A stretch of DNA of 64,000 nt, taken from NCBI GenBank assembly GCA_964352225.1, contig CAYGRM010000001.1, positions 1 to 64,000 of the forward strand, written 5' to 3'. This DNA comes from CAJQQY01 sp964352225 (GTDB lineage: Bacteria > Bacteroidota > Bacteroidia > Chitinophagales > Saprospiraceae). A program made the translations under genes and the position numbers. The notes beneath the pieces were generated by a model. It saw only the letters and a list, made by a program, of their open reading frames with translations. It did not search any database and had not been told where the DNA came from. Shown here piece after piece: positions 44,807 to 53,870 of this stretch (positions within the stretch are counted from its first letter, which is position 1; each line of letters opens with the position of its first letter).

Positions 44807-45394
44807 TTATTTACTATTTAATTCTACTTTGAACTCGACGGTAATGTCGTCACCTGTGGTCATCGTTCCCATCAAAGCGGTAGGTGGATCGATTCCGAAG
44901 TCAGTCATTTTTAATGCTTTAGAACCAGAGATTTCTACATTTCGATTATTTAGCATTTTCCCTTTGACTTCCATATCTATCCATTGTGATTCACCTGCAA
45001 TTTTTAATTTCCCAATGGTATTGGCAGTAAATTCTTTTCCATTGAAGACTATGTCATTGAAGATTTTTAAAGAATATTCAATGTTTGGAAAATCTTTACT
45101 CTTCAAGGCTTTTCTGGTTTTATTATCCATAATAGAGCCTTTGGTACTTTTGATAGAATTGACTGGGATGATAATTTTACAGGCTTCTATTTTCATTTCT
45201 CCGCTTTCACTAAAGGAAATATCTGCTGTCCCCATAACCTCTTTGGCTGTTGACACCCAGTCATGTACATTAGAGGTTCCATTAATTTTTAGGCTAAAAT
45301 CAGAACCAACAGAGTAATTAGAAAATTGATTTGTAATCAAGGAAAAAGAAAAAAGAAAGAAAGTAATGGTAAGAAGAGATATTATTTTTTTCAT
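44807..45394 (-). CDS. YceI-like protein 1
   Basis: A 195-residue protein whose start at ATG 45394 gives a clear signal peptide (MKKIISLLTITFFLFSFSL); an upstream in-frame Met at 45418 would precede it with Lys-rich residues. The YceI lipocalin-like domain has KINGTSNVHDWVSTAKEVMG, IIIPVNSIKSTKGSIMDNKTRKALKSKDFPNIEYSL, and ALKMTDFGIDPPTALMGTMTTGDDITVEFKVEL. It is likely periplasmic and binds a polyisoprenoid or other lipid. It is the first gene of the cluster with the porin, 107 bases upstream of the porin start. Confidence 0.88.
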   Translation of the reverse strand: MKKIISLLTITFFLFSFSLITNQFSNYSVGSDFSLKINGTSNVHDWVSTAKEVMGTADISFSESGEMKIEACKIIIPVNSIKSTKGSIMDNKTRKALKSKDFPNIEYSLKIFNDIVFNGKEFTANTIGKLKIAGESQWIDMEVKGKMLNNRNVEISGSKALKMTDFGIDPPTALMGTMTTGDDITVEFKVELNSK

Positions 45395-45418
45395 CGTTTG
45401 TTTTTTTTTATACAACAA

Positions 45419-45836
45419 ATTTATCGACGAGTTTCATTCGATTTGATGATGAAAATCAGTTTAAGATGTGATTTTAATCACACACTTTTATCTTATAAAA
45501 GAGTAAACAAATTCGGAGAAGGTAAACTCTGCTGGAAAGTTGAAATATCTAAAATTATTGGAATGGAGAAAGGTAATTTTAACTTTGCTCGCTATGTAAT
45601 ATAACCGAGACTTAAGAATAGAAGACTATAAACATAAAAAAAGGCACTAGTAAAAATAAATTCACTTAATGCCTTTAATAATTTTAAATTATAATTGTAC
45701 GTGTGTTAGTTATCATTTGAATATTTTAAATATTCATCTAATATAAATATACATATCCTAATAAGGATTACGAAATAAAAAGAATCAACGAAAAGAGAAA
45801 ACTTATGAAAGGAAGGTTTTTCCATACCAAAGGGTA
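45419..45836. other. Intergenic region between the YceI and kinase clusters
   Basis: About 420 bases with no convincing gene. A hairpin with arms AAAGGCA/TGCCTTT (45637-45676), flanked by A- and T-rich tracts, may terminate the kinase/regulator operon at a distance. A 92-codon plus-strand frame here overlaps the start of YceI 1 and lacks family features. Confidence 0.5.
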
Positions 45837-46616
45837 TTAATCAGAGGACAATTTGACTACTAACTTTTGAAAATCTTCTCGATAGGTTTTTCCTATAGGA
45901 ATTTCTTGTGGCTTAGATTTATATTGAATAAAAATACGATTACCATAAAAGGATTCTATCCTATGAATATTAATCATATAAGACCGATGAACTCGAACCA
46001 AGAAATCGTGTGGTACTTGTTTTGAAAAACTACTTAGATTAGCTGACAAGGTAAAAATAGAATGCTCCGTAATTATTTTTACATTCGCTCCTAATGCTTC
46101 AACCCAAAGGATATCTTCAACTTTAACTCGTACGTATTTATGTCCATCTTTTAGGAAAAAATAATCCGCATCTGCATGCAAAGAAGAAGTAATTTCTTTC
46201 TGTGATTTTAGAGAATGTTCTAATTCTGCCTCTTCTTTATTGATAAAATTTGCTAGTCCAAAGTCCAAGGAAATCTTTAATTGATTGGGGTTGCAGGGTT
46301 TAATTAAATAATACGCAGGGTTTACTTCTTTAGCTCTAGCAACAGTCTTAGCATCACTAAAGGCTGTCAAAAAGATGATAGGTACTTTAGCAATGGTATT
46401 TAATACTTTGACTAAATCAATACCGTCCAATTCGCTATCCTCCAAATGAATATCACACAATACTACATCAGGTAATCGTCTACGAAAAGCAATAATTGCC
46501 GACTCACTATCCCGTACTCTCTCGGTTATGGTATAGCCAAATTCGAGCAATTGTTCCTCTAGTTCTGTTCCCAAAAAAACATCATCTTCTATAATCAAAA
46601 TTTTTAAAGCTTCCAT
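45837..46616 (-). CDS. LytTR-family response regulator
   Basis: A 259-residue regulator. The receiver domain has the acidic pair IIEDD, phosphoacceptor Asp in LPDVVLCDIH (about residue 56), Thr/Ser in IFLTAFSD and Lys in YYLIKPCNP. The LytTR DNA-binding domain is C-terminal (DILWVEALGANVKIITEHSIFTL, FLVRVHRSYMINIHRIES, IPIGKTYRE). LytTR regulators bind direct repeats upstream of target genes; none could be recognised. It is encoded 16 bases downstream of the TPR kinase start-to-stop junction, so they are an operon and almost certainly a cognate pair. Confidence 0.94.
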   Translation of the reverse strand: MEALKILIIEDDVFLGTELEEQLLEFGYTITERVRDSESAIIAFRRRLPDVVLCDIHLEDSELDGIDLVKVLNTIAKVPIIFLTAFSDAKTVARAKEVNPAYYLIKPCNPNQLKISLDFGLANFINKEEAELEHSLKSQKEITSSLHADADYFFLKDGHKYVRVKVEDILWVEALGANVKIITEHSIFTLSANLSSFSKQVPHDFLVRVHRSYMINIHRIESFYGNRIFIQYKSKPQEIPIGKTYREDFQKLVVKLSSD

Positions 46617-46632
46617 TTTTTACAACCGACTT

Positions 46633-48669
46633 TTAGTATTGAAAATCTATTTGAAAAAAAGCACCCTCTTGGTTTTTCATTTTTACTGTTCCCTTTAATT
46701 GTTCCGTCAACATATGAACTAATTTCAATCCTAATGAACTAGCATTTTTGATATCCAACTCAGCTGGCAAACCAATTCCATTATCTTGATAAGTTAAATT
46801 TAATTTTTCCTCATCCAATTTATTGATCGTAATATCTATCTGTGGATTAGTTTTATTTTCAAAGGCATATTTAAATGAATTGGTTACTAATTCATTAATA
46901 ATCAAACCAATCCGAACAGATTTTTCTGCATCAATCTTAATCTCTCCCGTCCGCAATTGAATTTTTGGAGCTTCGCCTTGCAAAGGATAAATACGTTTTA
47001 GGTTCGTACAAATTTGATCTAGATATTCTCCCAAATCAATCATTGCTTCTTCCTCTTTCGTATATAATTTTTGATGTAAAAGTGCCATTGCTTCGATGCG
47101 AGCTTCCCCTTCTTTTACAGCTTGCTTCGCTTCTGCGTTCACTAATCGCCTACCTTGCATACGCAATAGTCCGGAAACAAAAGCCAAATTATTTTTGACT
47201 CGATGACTCAGTTCCCTATGCAATGTTTCTATCTTTTCATTTTTTCCTTGAAGCAATTTATTCGTCTTCTTCCGATCATTACTTTGTCGATAAAAAAGAA
47301 AAGTAATCACCGCTAACAAACCAATTCCCAATACGCTACCAATTAAGGTTTTTTGTTGACTCTTGATAGTAGAAGCTTGAGTGGCTTTTTCAGACTTTAA
47401 TAATTTATTTTCCGTTTCTTTTTTTGCAGTTTGAAATCTTGTTTCTACCTCACTTATTGATTCAATTGTTTGTTGGGAAAAAAGAGAATCATTGAGCACC
47501 AAAACTCGCTCATAATATTCAGAAGCTTTTTCATGTTGATCAGTTTTCTTTAAAGATGAGATGTATTGCATCAAGACATCTTTCTCCATCTTAAAGTTTT
47601 CTATACTTTTCACATATTGCAAAACGTCTTCATAGTAAAATATAGCTTTTCGATGCTGACCCAATGCTGCATAAGATTTTCCAATGTTACTATTTCCAAT
47701 TGAGATGCGATAAGGGTCATCCAACTCTTTAGAGAGTTCTACTCCTTTCTTATACATTTCTAAAGCTGCTTCCGTTCTTTTTTGCTTGGACAATAAATCT
47801 CCTTTGGTAAAATAAATATAAGGCAATGACCCCTTGGAGTTAGAAATTTCACTATAATATAGAGCAGAATCAATTGCTGATGTTCCTTTATCTAACTCCT
47901 CATATTGGACATAAACTGTTGCCAAGTTTTCATACGTTATTGCCAGATCACCAATAGTTCCTATTTCTTTTTTGATTTGAATAGCCTTTTGATAATACTC
48001 TATACATTTTTCTTTTTGCTCGGTGTATTTATATATCGTTCCGATGTTAGTATATAATTGAGCAAGTCCAAGTCGTTCTCCAATTGAAGTAAATATTTTT
48101 ATGGCATCAAAATAATAATGAATCGCTTCATCATAATTCCCTTGAAAATCTTTATTGATTCCCATATTTTGAAAAATATATCCAATCATCATGGAGTCAT
48201 TATTAGCTTTTGCTATTTCTAAACTTTCAAAATATTTAATTTCTGCCTCTTCATATTGATGTAGATTTTGCAAAATATTTGCTTTCAAAAAGAGTCCTGC
48301 AGAAATACCTTTGGAAATATTCAACGCCTCACAGAGTGCTATACTTTTATCGATAGGTTCGATGGCTTTTTTGTATTCTCCTTTGAGATTATAAATATTA
48401 GCCAAACTATTGTAACCTTTAGCAATGTCAACCTCGCTTTCAAACGCTGCTGCTTTTGAAAGCAATACCTCTGCATAATATTGTGAACTATCCATATCAA
48501 CAGATTGATAAAAAGTAGAAATCTGACGAAGTAAATGTAGTTGGAGTGGTGAATTCTTAGAAATAGCAGAAGCTAAATCTAGCTTCAAACTATCAATTGA
48601 TTGAGATGATACGCAAGGTAAAAGATTCAAATAAATGAATACAAAAATAAATAGTTTTAGGGATTTCAT
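46633..48669 (-). CDS. TPR-containing sensor histidine kinase (HisKA_2 type)
   Basis: A 678-residue kinase with signal peptide (ending LPCVSSQ), about ten TPR helical hairpins over residues 50-400 (AKGYNSLANIYNLKGEYKKAIEP, GLAQLYTNIGTIYKYTEQKEKCIEYYQKAI), a membrane segment (TLIGSVLGIGLLAVITFLFY), and a HisKA_2/HWE-like dimer helix with the phosphoacceptor His in LHRELSHRVKNNLAFVSGLLRMQ. The ATPase follows (LIINELVTNSFKYAFE, YQDNGIGLP, SLGLKLVHMLTEQL). The TPR array is periplasmic and probably senses a peptide or protein. It pairs with the LytTR regulator next to it. Confidence 0.93.
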   Translation of the reverse strand: MKSLKLFIFVFIYLNLLPCVSSQSIDSLKLDLASAISKNSPLQLHLLRQISTFYQSVDMDSSQYYAEVLLSKAAAFESEVDIAKGYNSLANIYNLKGEYKKAIEPIDKSIALCEALNISKGISAGLFLKANILQNLHQYEEAEIKYFESLEIAKANNDSMMIGYIFQNMGINKDFQGNYDEAIHYYFDAIKIFTSIGERLGLAQLYTNIGTIYKYTEQKEKCIEYYQKAIQIKKEIGTIGDLAITYENLATVYVQYEELDKGTSAIDSALYYSEISNSKGSLPYIYFTKGDLLSKQKRTEAALEMYKKGVELSKELDDPYRISIGNSNIGKSYAALGQHRKAIFYYEDVLQYVKSIENFKMEKDVLMQYISSLKKTDQHEKASEYYERVLVLNDSLFSQQTIESISEVETRFQTAKKETENKLLKSEKATQASTIKSQQKTLIGSVLGIGLLAVITFLFYRQSNDRKKTNKLLQGKNEKIETLHRELSHRVKNNLAFVSGLLRMQGRRLVNAEAKQAVKEGEARIEAMALLHQKLYTKEEEAMIDLGEYLDQICTNLKRIYPLQGEAPKIQLRTGEIKIDAEKSVRIGLIINELVTNSFKYAFENKTNPQIDITINKLDEEKLNLTYQDNGIGLPAELDIKNASSLGLKLVHMLTEQLKGTVKMKNQEGAFFQIDFQY

Positions 48670-49084
48670 CAGGTGACTTATATTTGGAATAGGTTTCTAA
48701 AAAAATATTTTCCAGATAAAATTATCTCATTGCCCTATATTATCTCATTGGCAAAAATCAATTTACACAAATTATAACTTACTTAGAGACTGTTTTGAAA
48801 TCTAAATTAGATATTATTTTTTTAAAATTATTTAGGCTTGAACAAAAAATAGATCATCCTATTTTTAACGAAAAACCAAATAATTCTAGTTGTATTTTTT
48901 TTCTAAAACAAGAACCATTTATTAATATTTTAATTTTTTTTTACTCGAGAATTTAATTTGTCTTACGTAATCTAATTCCTAAACAAAACATCTTATAAAT
49001 ATTAAAAAACGGCACTCGAAATTTCGAGTGCCGTTTTATTTTGCAACAATACATTTACATGCATTATTTTTTCGTGAAATGATC
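48670..49084. other. Intergenic region upstream of the histidine kinase
   Basis: About 415 bases of very AT-rich DNA before the kinase start, holding the terminator at 49005-49038 that serves the EF-G-like gene. No gene or confident promoter. Confidence 0.5.
49005..49038 (-). terminator. Intrinsic terminator after the EF-G-like gene
   Basis: A perfect palindrome CGGCACTCGAA/TTCGAGTGCCG with A- and T-runs at its edges, sited 46 bases after the stop. Confidence 0.85.
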
Positions 49085-51211
49085 TTACGCCTCCTGCAAT
49101 TCCGCTTGATACGCACTCACCAACTCTTTCTGAATATCAGGCGTCACCGCCATGTATTCACAAAACTTCCGAGTGAATTTTGCGCGTCCTTGAGTAATGG
49201 ATCGTAAGGTCGAAGAATACTGATACATTTCTGCAATCGGCACTTTGGCTTTGATTTTTTGATAATGGTCATCAGCATCCATTCCCATAATCATGGCACG
49301 TCGAGTTTGCAAATCTCCCATCACATCACCCATTACATCGCTTGAACAAAGTACTTCCAGTTCGTAAATTGGTTCTAGCAATTGTGGTCGAGCTTCGTTA
49401 AATGCATTTTTAAAGGCATTCGTCGCTGCTAACATAAATGCCATATCATTGGAATCTACTGGGTGCATTTTTCCATCATAAATACAGACTCGAATATCCT
49501 GGCAATAGGAACCGGTAAGTGGTCCTTCTTCCATTTTTGACATCACACCTTTTTTGATGGCATTGGAATATTTTGCATCTATCGAACCTCCAACTATACA
49601 CCAAAGGAAAACTAATTTTCCGCCCCAAGGCAATTCATCTTCCTCGGTATTTCTAACATTCAGTCCTGCAGGTGGTGGCATTCCTTCGTAGTAAGGTTCG
49701 ATACGCATATGCACTTCTCCAAACTGTCCTGAACCTCCACTTTGTTTTTTATGTCGATAAACGTTACTCGCTTCTTTAGTGATCGTTTCACGGTAAGAAA
49801 TTTTTGGACGAATAAATTCCATCGAAATATTATTCACTTTTTCAATTCGATACTTGGTGATGTCCAAGTGTAATTGCCCTTGACCGTGAATAATCGTTTG
49901 TTTTAAAGTAGCAGATTGTTCTACAATTAAGGTAGGATCCTCCGAAGCTATTTGATGCAATGCTTTGACTAATTTTTCCATATCCGCTTTGCTTGGTGGA
50001 TTTACAGCTGTACGGATTCGCGGCTCTGGGAAATGAATTGGATCAATTCGCTGAGTCATTCCTTTTCCTCCTAAAGTGTCATTAGTCAATGCCTCTTTTA
50101 ATTTCACGGTTACGCCAATATCTCCTGCAGCAAGTTCATCTACGGCATCTCTAGACTTTCCATTGGCCTCATATAACTGCCCAAATCTTTCTCCATTTCG
50201 GGTTCTAGAGTTGTGTAGCTCAGTTCCTCCTGCTAATTTGCCCGAGTATACTTTGAAATAAGAAACCGTTCCAACTCGTGGTTCAGACATGGTTTTATAA
50301 ACAAAAACAGCAGGCTCTCCATTTGGATCACATACTAATTCGCTTCCATCTTCTAACATTGCTGCTGGTCTGTCAGCAGGCGATGGAGCAATATCATTGA
50401 TGAATCCCATGATTCTACCACTTCCCATATTTCGAGTAGCAGAACAACAGAAGACGGGGAAAATACTTTGATTCGCTAACGCAATGGTTAACCCTTTTGC
50501 TAAATCGGATTCATTTAAGTTGCCTTCTTCAAAGAACTTTTCCATTAATCCTTCTTCATTTTCAGCAGCAGCTTCGACTAACTGATTATGAATTTCTTGA
50601 GCTTTTTCCATCACGGAATCTGGGATAGGCTGTTTTTCAGGTTTGCCTCCTCCATCTGGGAAAACGTACATGGTCATTCTCAAACAATCCACAATAGAAT
50701 TTAATCCAATTCCAGTATGCAACGGAAATTGAACTGGTATTACTTTATTACCAAATCGTTGTTTAGCTTGTTCTAAGGTAGTATCGTAATCAGCCTTTTC
50801 ATTATCCAATTGATTGACGACAAACATGGTGGGCGTATTAAATTTTTCAATATATTCCCACATCAATTCGGTTCCTACCTCAACTCCTCCTTTAGCATTC
50901 AAAAGCATCAGAGCAGTATCTGCAACTTTCAAACTCGAAATCACTTCTCCGATAAAATCATCGAACCCTGGAGTGTCAATAATATTAATTTTACTATTCT
51001 TCCATTTTACATGCATCAGCGAACTGAAAATAGAATTACCTCTTTCCATTTCGATAAAGGTGTAATCAGATATTGTGTTTTGATCTTCCACCGTACCTCT
51101 ACGGTTAATCGCACCTGACTCAAAAAGCATGGTTTCTGCGAAGGTGGTTTTACCGCACCCTGGATGTCCGAGCAGAACTACGTTCCGTATATTCTTCGTA
51201 TCGTAAGCCAT
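49085..51211 (-). CDS. EF-G-like translational GTPase (EF-G II group)
   Basis: A 708-residue protein with all EF-G domains. GTPase motifs: G1 GHPGCGKT (residues 15-22), G3 DTPGF (79-83) and G4 NQLD (133-136; NKxD is standard). Domain IV and V are present (SGGSGQFGEVHMRIEP, PVDSNDMAFMLAATNAFKNAF, GDVMGDLQTRRAMIMGM). The switch I signature of canonical EF-G, RGITI, reads RGNSI (57-61), lacking the Thr that ligates magnesium. Thus it is probably a secondary EF-G (EF-G II), not the main translocase; some relatives act in stress or lack strong GTPase activity. It is transcribed alone with its own terminator. Confidence 0.9.
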   Translation of the reverse strand: MAYDTKNIRNVVLLGHPGCGKTTFAETMLFESGAINRRGTVEDQNTISDYTFIEMERGNSIFSSLMHVKWKNSKINIIDTPGFDDFIGEVISSLKVADTALMLLNAKGGVEVGTELMWEYIEKFNTPTMFVVNQLDNEKADYDTTLEQAKQRFGNKVIPVQFPLHTGIGLNSIVDCLRMTMYVFPDGGGKPEKQPIPDSVMEKAQEIHNQLVEAAAENEEGLMEKFFEEGNLNESDLAKGLTIALANQSIFPVFCCSATRNMGSGRIMGFINDIAPSPADRPAAMLEDGSELVCDPNGEPAVFVYKTMSEPRVGTVSYFKVYSGKLAGGTELHNSRTRNGERFGQLYEANGKSRDAVDELAAGDIGVTVKLKEALTNDTLGGKGMTQRIDPIHFPEPRIRTAVNPPSKADMEKLVKALHQIASEDPTLIVEQSATLKQTIIHGQGQLHLDITKYRIEKVNNISMEFIRPKISYRETITKEASNVYRHKKQSGGSGQFGEVHMRIEPYYEGMPPPAGLNVRNTEEDELPWGGKLVFLWCIVGGSIDAKYSNAIKKGVMSKMEEGPLTGSYCQDIRVCIYDGKMHPVDSNDMAFMLAATNAFKNAFNEARPQLLEPIYELEVLCSSDVMGDVMGDLQTRRAMIMGMDADDHYQKIKAKVPIAEMYQYSSTLRSITQGRAKFTRKFCEYMAVTPDIQKELVSAYQAELQEA

Positions 51212-51327
51212 AGGTAAGTTGAGTTTTTGTAGGAATAGAAATAGATCAACTAAAAAAAGGAAGGATGAAAATTTGAACGGCAGCTTGATGATGTGAAATA
51301 TTTATCAAGTTATAATCAATCAAAACA

Positions 51328-51351
51328 GGCGATTAGCAAACGCTAATCGCC
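51328..51351. terminator. GC-rich hairpin upstream of the EF-G-like gene
   Basis: GGCGATTAGC and GCTAATCGCC form a near-perfect stem with a tiny loop. The flanks lack a good T-run, so a terminator function is possible but not certain. Confidence 0.5.
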
Positions 51352-51644
51352 TATTTCAATACCGACATATTTGTTCAAAGTTTTTGTCCATTTTAGAAAG
51401 ATGATTTTTTATTCCGTGGTTAAAAAATAAAAAAATATAGTTTTATCTACTATCTAAATAAGTAGCCTGATGAAGTTAGGGAATAAAAACCAAACAGACA
51501 AAAATTTGCCCTTTAAAAATTATTTTAAAATTAAATTTCATTTAAAATCTTAAACAAAAACATAAAACAATCATTTTAGCCATAGTCAGAATATAAAAAC
51601 AATAGTCTAAGTCACTAAACTTCATCCTTCTTGTCCCTTCGGGC

Positions 51645-51794
51645 AATGTCATTGACATAAGCGATTTTTTGAAAATCGATTTAAGAACGCTTCGCTAAGG
51701 ATTTGAGATTTGAGATTTGAGAAGCGTTCCTTGTTCCTTGTTCCTTGTTCCTTGTTCCTTGTTCGATATTCAAATTCCTTATGTCAATGACATT
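51645..51794. repeat. Nested composite repeat with heptamer arrays
   Basis: Outer 17-bp arms (AATGTCATTGACATAAG at 51645-51661, inverse at 51778-51794). Inside: hairpin GAACGCTTC/GAAGCGTTC (51685-51693 and 51721-51729), three perfect tandem ATTTGAG units (51701-51721) and five perfect GTTCCTT units (51726-51760). It includes blocks of the GGATTTGAG/GATATTC family (copy 3). Confidence 0.75.
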
Positions 51795-51816
51795 ACCTCC
51801 TTCGGGAGGAGACATA

Positions 51817-51850
51817 AAAAAAGCGAATCATCTTTCGACAATTCGCTTTA
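51817..51850 (-). terminator. Intrinsic terminator-like hairpin after the HhH-protein gene
   Basis: AAAGCGAAT/ATTCGCTTT arms with an A-run on the left side (51817) lie about 100 bases beyond the stop of the minus-strand gene. Confidence 0.65.
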
Positions 51851-51947
51851 AATCATGGTTATGTTGTTTCATTTTCAGAAACAACCCTTTTGTTTTTCGT
51901 TTTATGCTTTCAGTCTGGAAATTTGTTTATTAAGAAAAAAATATTTT

Positions 51948-52985
51948 CTACTCCATAAAACTTTCAGCTTGCCCCACCCAATCATCTTTCTCTATTCTTC
52001 CTGGGAAAAACTGAATCGCATCAGTAATTAAACTAATTGATTCCTCATTCAACATACTCACTTGCTCGAAAGTATAAATACCAATATCATTTAATTTCAT
52101 TTCGATAAAAGGTCCAATACCTTCTATTTTTTTCAAGTCATCTTTTTCAGAGATGTTCGCTCTTGGAATTTTTGTCCCAAGCATTTCTCCTATTTTCGCT
52201 TTTGCCCGCTCACCTCTTTCTTGAGGAGACATTTCTCCAAAATCTTCTTCTAATACTTCATCATCAAAAGAATCTGGAACTTCTACAACTGGAGCGTCAC
52301 TCAAATCCAATACTTCTTCGCCAGTTTCAATATCAATTCCTGTAGAACTTCCTCCACCAACAATTACCGGATTAGATGCTCCCAAAGTACTTTTTTCAAG
52401 ATTTGCCATCTCTACCTTTAAGTTAGCATTTTCCAAAACTAACTTTTCCAACTTTTCTTCGATCAAAGATATACGATCATTTTGCATCTCATCAATCATT
52501 GTAGTCGAACCATCTAAGCCATTCCCATTATTACCATCAATATCTACAACGGTATTAGGATCCATAATCACTCCCCCAGCTCCAATTCCACTCAATTGAT
52601 TGGCATAATTAAGGTTCTCTTCTTGCAGCCTTTCCAATTGCTCGCGAGCAGATCTTAATTCAGTTTGATAATGCATTTTCTCATTAGTCAAGCGAGTGAT
52701 GTCGTCAGACATTTCGTTGGCACGTGCTTCTGCAATTTTTAAATCATCTTCTTTTTTCTCAAACTGCTCCACCAATAGATCATATTGAGTTCGAAGCGAT
52801 TTAAGATCAGTTTCTTTTTGCGCTAATTCTCTTTTTAACCTTTTGATTTTGCCCGCTCTCGACCAAGCTCCAAACAAAAGGCCCAACAAAAAAGATACGC
52901 CTAAAAAAACCAATACCGCAATACTGTCTTCCGTATTCATTGCAGTAAAAAGGTCTGTCCAAAATGTTTTAAATTGTTCCATCAT
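51948..52985 (-). CDS. Membrane-anchored coiled-coil protein with helix-hairpin-helix domain
   Basis: A 345-residue protein. Residues 1-40 hold a membrane anchor (DSIAVLVFLGVSFLLGLLFGAWSRA); about 45-130 and 175-210 are long coiled coils (KRELAQKETDLKSLRTQYDLLVEQFEKK). Acidic linkers follow, and the last 65 residues resemble a helix-hairpin-helix (HhH) motif (LKKIEGIGPFIEMKLNDIGIYTFEQVSMLNEE). HhH motifs usually bind DNA non-specifically. The gene begins 18 bases after the stop of the OmpA-family gene, so the two form an operon. Function unknown; a cytoplasmic orientation of the HhH is inferred, not proven. Confidence 0.7.
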   Translation of the reverse strand: MMEQFKTFWTDLFTAMNTEDSIAVLVFLGVSFLLGLLFGAWSRAGKIKRLKRELAQKETDLKSLRTQYDLLVEQFEKKEDDLKIAEARANEMSDDITRLTNEKMHYQTELRSAREQLERLQEENLNYANQLSGIGAGGVIMDPNTVVDIDGNNGNGLDGSTTMIDEMQNDRISLIEEKLEKLVLENANLKVEMANLEKSTLGASNPVIVGGGSSTGIDIETGEEVLDLSDAPVVEVPDSFDDEVLEEDFGEMSPQERGERAKAKIGEMLGTKIPRANISEKDDLKKIEGIGPFIEMKLNDIGIYTFEQVSMLNEESISLITDAIQFFPGRIEKDDWVGQAESFME

Positions 52986-53003
52986 TATTTTGAGTGTTTC
53001 AGG

Positions 53004-53870
53004 TTATTCTATAATTAAGTTTATTCTTCGGTTTTTTGCTCTACCTTCAGGCGTTTTGTTAGTTGCCATTGGTTCTTTTTCACCTTTTGATTCAATTTTG
53101 ATTTCAGTTTGAATCCCTACTTGATTTGCGATATAACCTTTAGCACTATCCGCTCTTCTATATCCCAAGTCTTTGTTGTAAGCATCTCCTCCTGTCTTAT
53201 CTGTATGACCTATAATTCTTAAAGTTTTATCAGGGTTCAATTCAAAGTAAGTTTTCATCGAATCGGCATAACTCAAAAAAGCATCTCCTGGATTAAACTC
53301 ATCTGAATCACTTTCAAAGTTAGATTCAGAAAAAGTCATATTGGTAAAAGAGAATTGTACGTTAGCTAAATCATTATCTGTTTTTTCCAAAATTTCAAAA
53401 ATAACTGGTTCTTGAAATTCTTCACTTGTTGACAAAGAACGATCATAAGTAATTCGATCGGCTGGAATTCCTAAGTCAATCAACATGTTCCCAATCGCCT
53501 GCGCACGAGCATATCCTATATTATCAATAAAACCTACTTCAATATCACTTTCACTTTCCAAAAACCGGCCGGTGATCTTTAACTTTTTCTCCTCATGATC
53601 AATCATATAGGAAACGATTCCATCAAGAAATGCTAAATTACTAGAATCGGTTGTTGGTTGAGAAATACCTTCTTGAAAAGAAAACTGATTGTATCCTTCC
53701 AAAATATTTTCATCGCCAAAAGAAAGGTTGAGATTTTTAAGACGCTCAGGAGTGGTTGGCTCTTCGACAACTTCTTGTGGTTCGCAATGCTTCTTAATTT
53801 CACACACATAATAATAGCGTGCAACAGATGCCCACAATCCAAATATCAGAATACCTAGCAAGAGTCTCAT
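53004..53870 (-). CDS. OmpA-family protein with two OmpA-like domains
   Basis: A 288-residue protein with N-terminal membrane anchor (LLLGILIFGLWASVARYYYV). A first, degenerate OmpA-like section covers about 80-150 (KLKITGRFLESESDIEVGFIDNIGYARAQAIGNMLI), and a canonical C-terminal domain has LRIIGHTDKTGGDAYNKDLGYRRADSAKGYI, ending in GRAKNRRINLIIE. The GHTD Asp and NxxLGxRRA Arg that bind meso-diaminopimelate are intact in the second domain. It should tether the envelope to peptidoglycan. Its partner is the downstream HhH-containing membrane protein, 18 bases away. Confidence 0.88.
   Translation of the reverse strand: MRLLLGILIFGLWASVARYYYVCEIKKHCEPQEVVEEPTTPERLKNLNLSFGDENILEGYNQFSFQEGISQPTTDSSNLAFLDGIVSYMIDHEEKKLKITGRFLESESDIEVGFIDNIGYARAQAIGNMLIDLGIPADRITYDRSLSTSEEFQEPVIFEILEKTDNDLANVQFSFTNMTFSESNFESDSDEFNPGDAFLSYADSMKTYFELNPDKTLRIIGHTDKTGGDAYNKDLGYRRADSAKGYIANQVGIQTEIKIESKGEKEPMATNKTPEGRAKNRRINLIIE

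Larger units (their letters stand above)
51212..51947. other. Repeat-rich intergenic region
   Basis: No gene in about 735 bases. From left to right it holds a hairpin (GGCGATTAGC/GCTAATCGCC, 51328-51351), an AT-rich stretch, a complex of inverted and tandem repeats (51645-51794), and a terminator-like hairpin (51817-51850) in front of the HhH-protein stop. Confidence 0.6.

Noticed and set aside
45326..45604. 92-codon plus-strand frame next to YceI 1
   Set aside because: It overlaps the start of the YceI gene in antisense, with a Phe/Lys-rich translation typical of AT-rich noncoding DNA.
51726..51760. Possible CRISPR array or direct-repeat locus
   Set aside because: The units are 7 bases with no spacers and no cas genes nearby; it is a simple tandem array in a palindrome complex.
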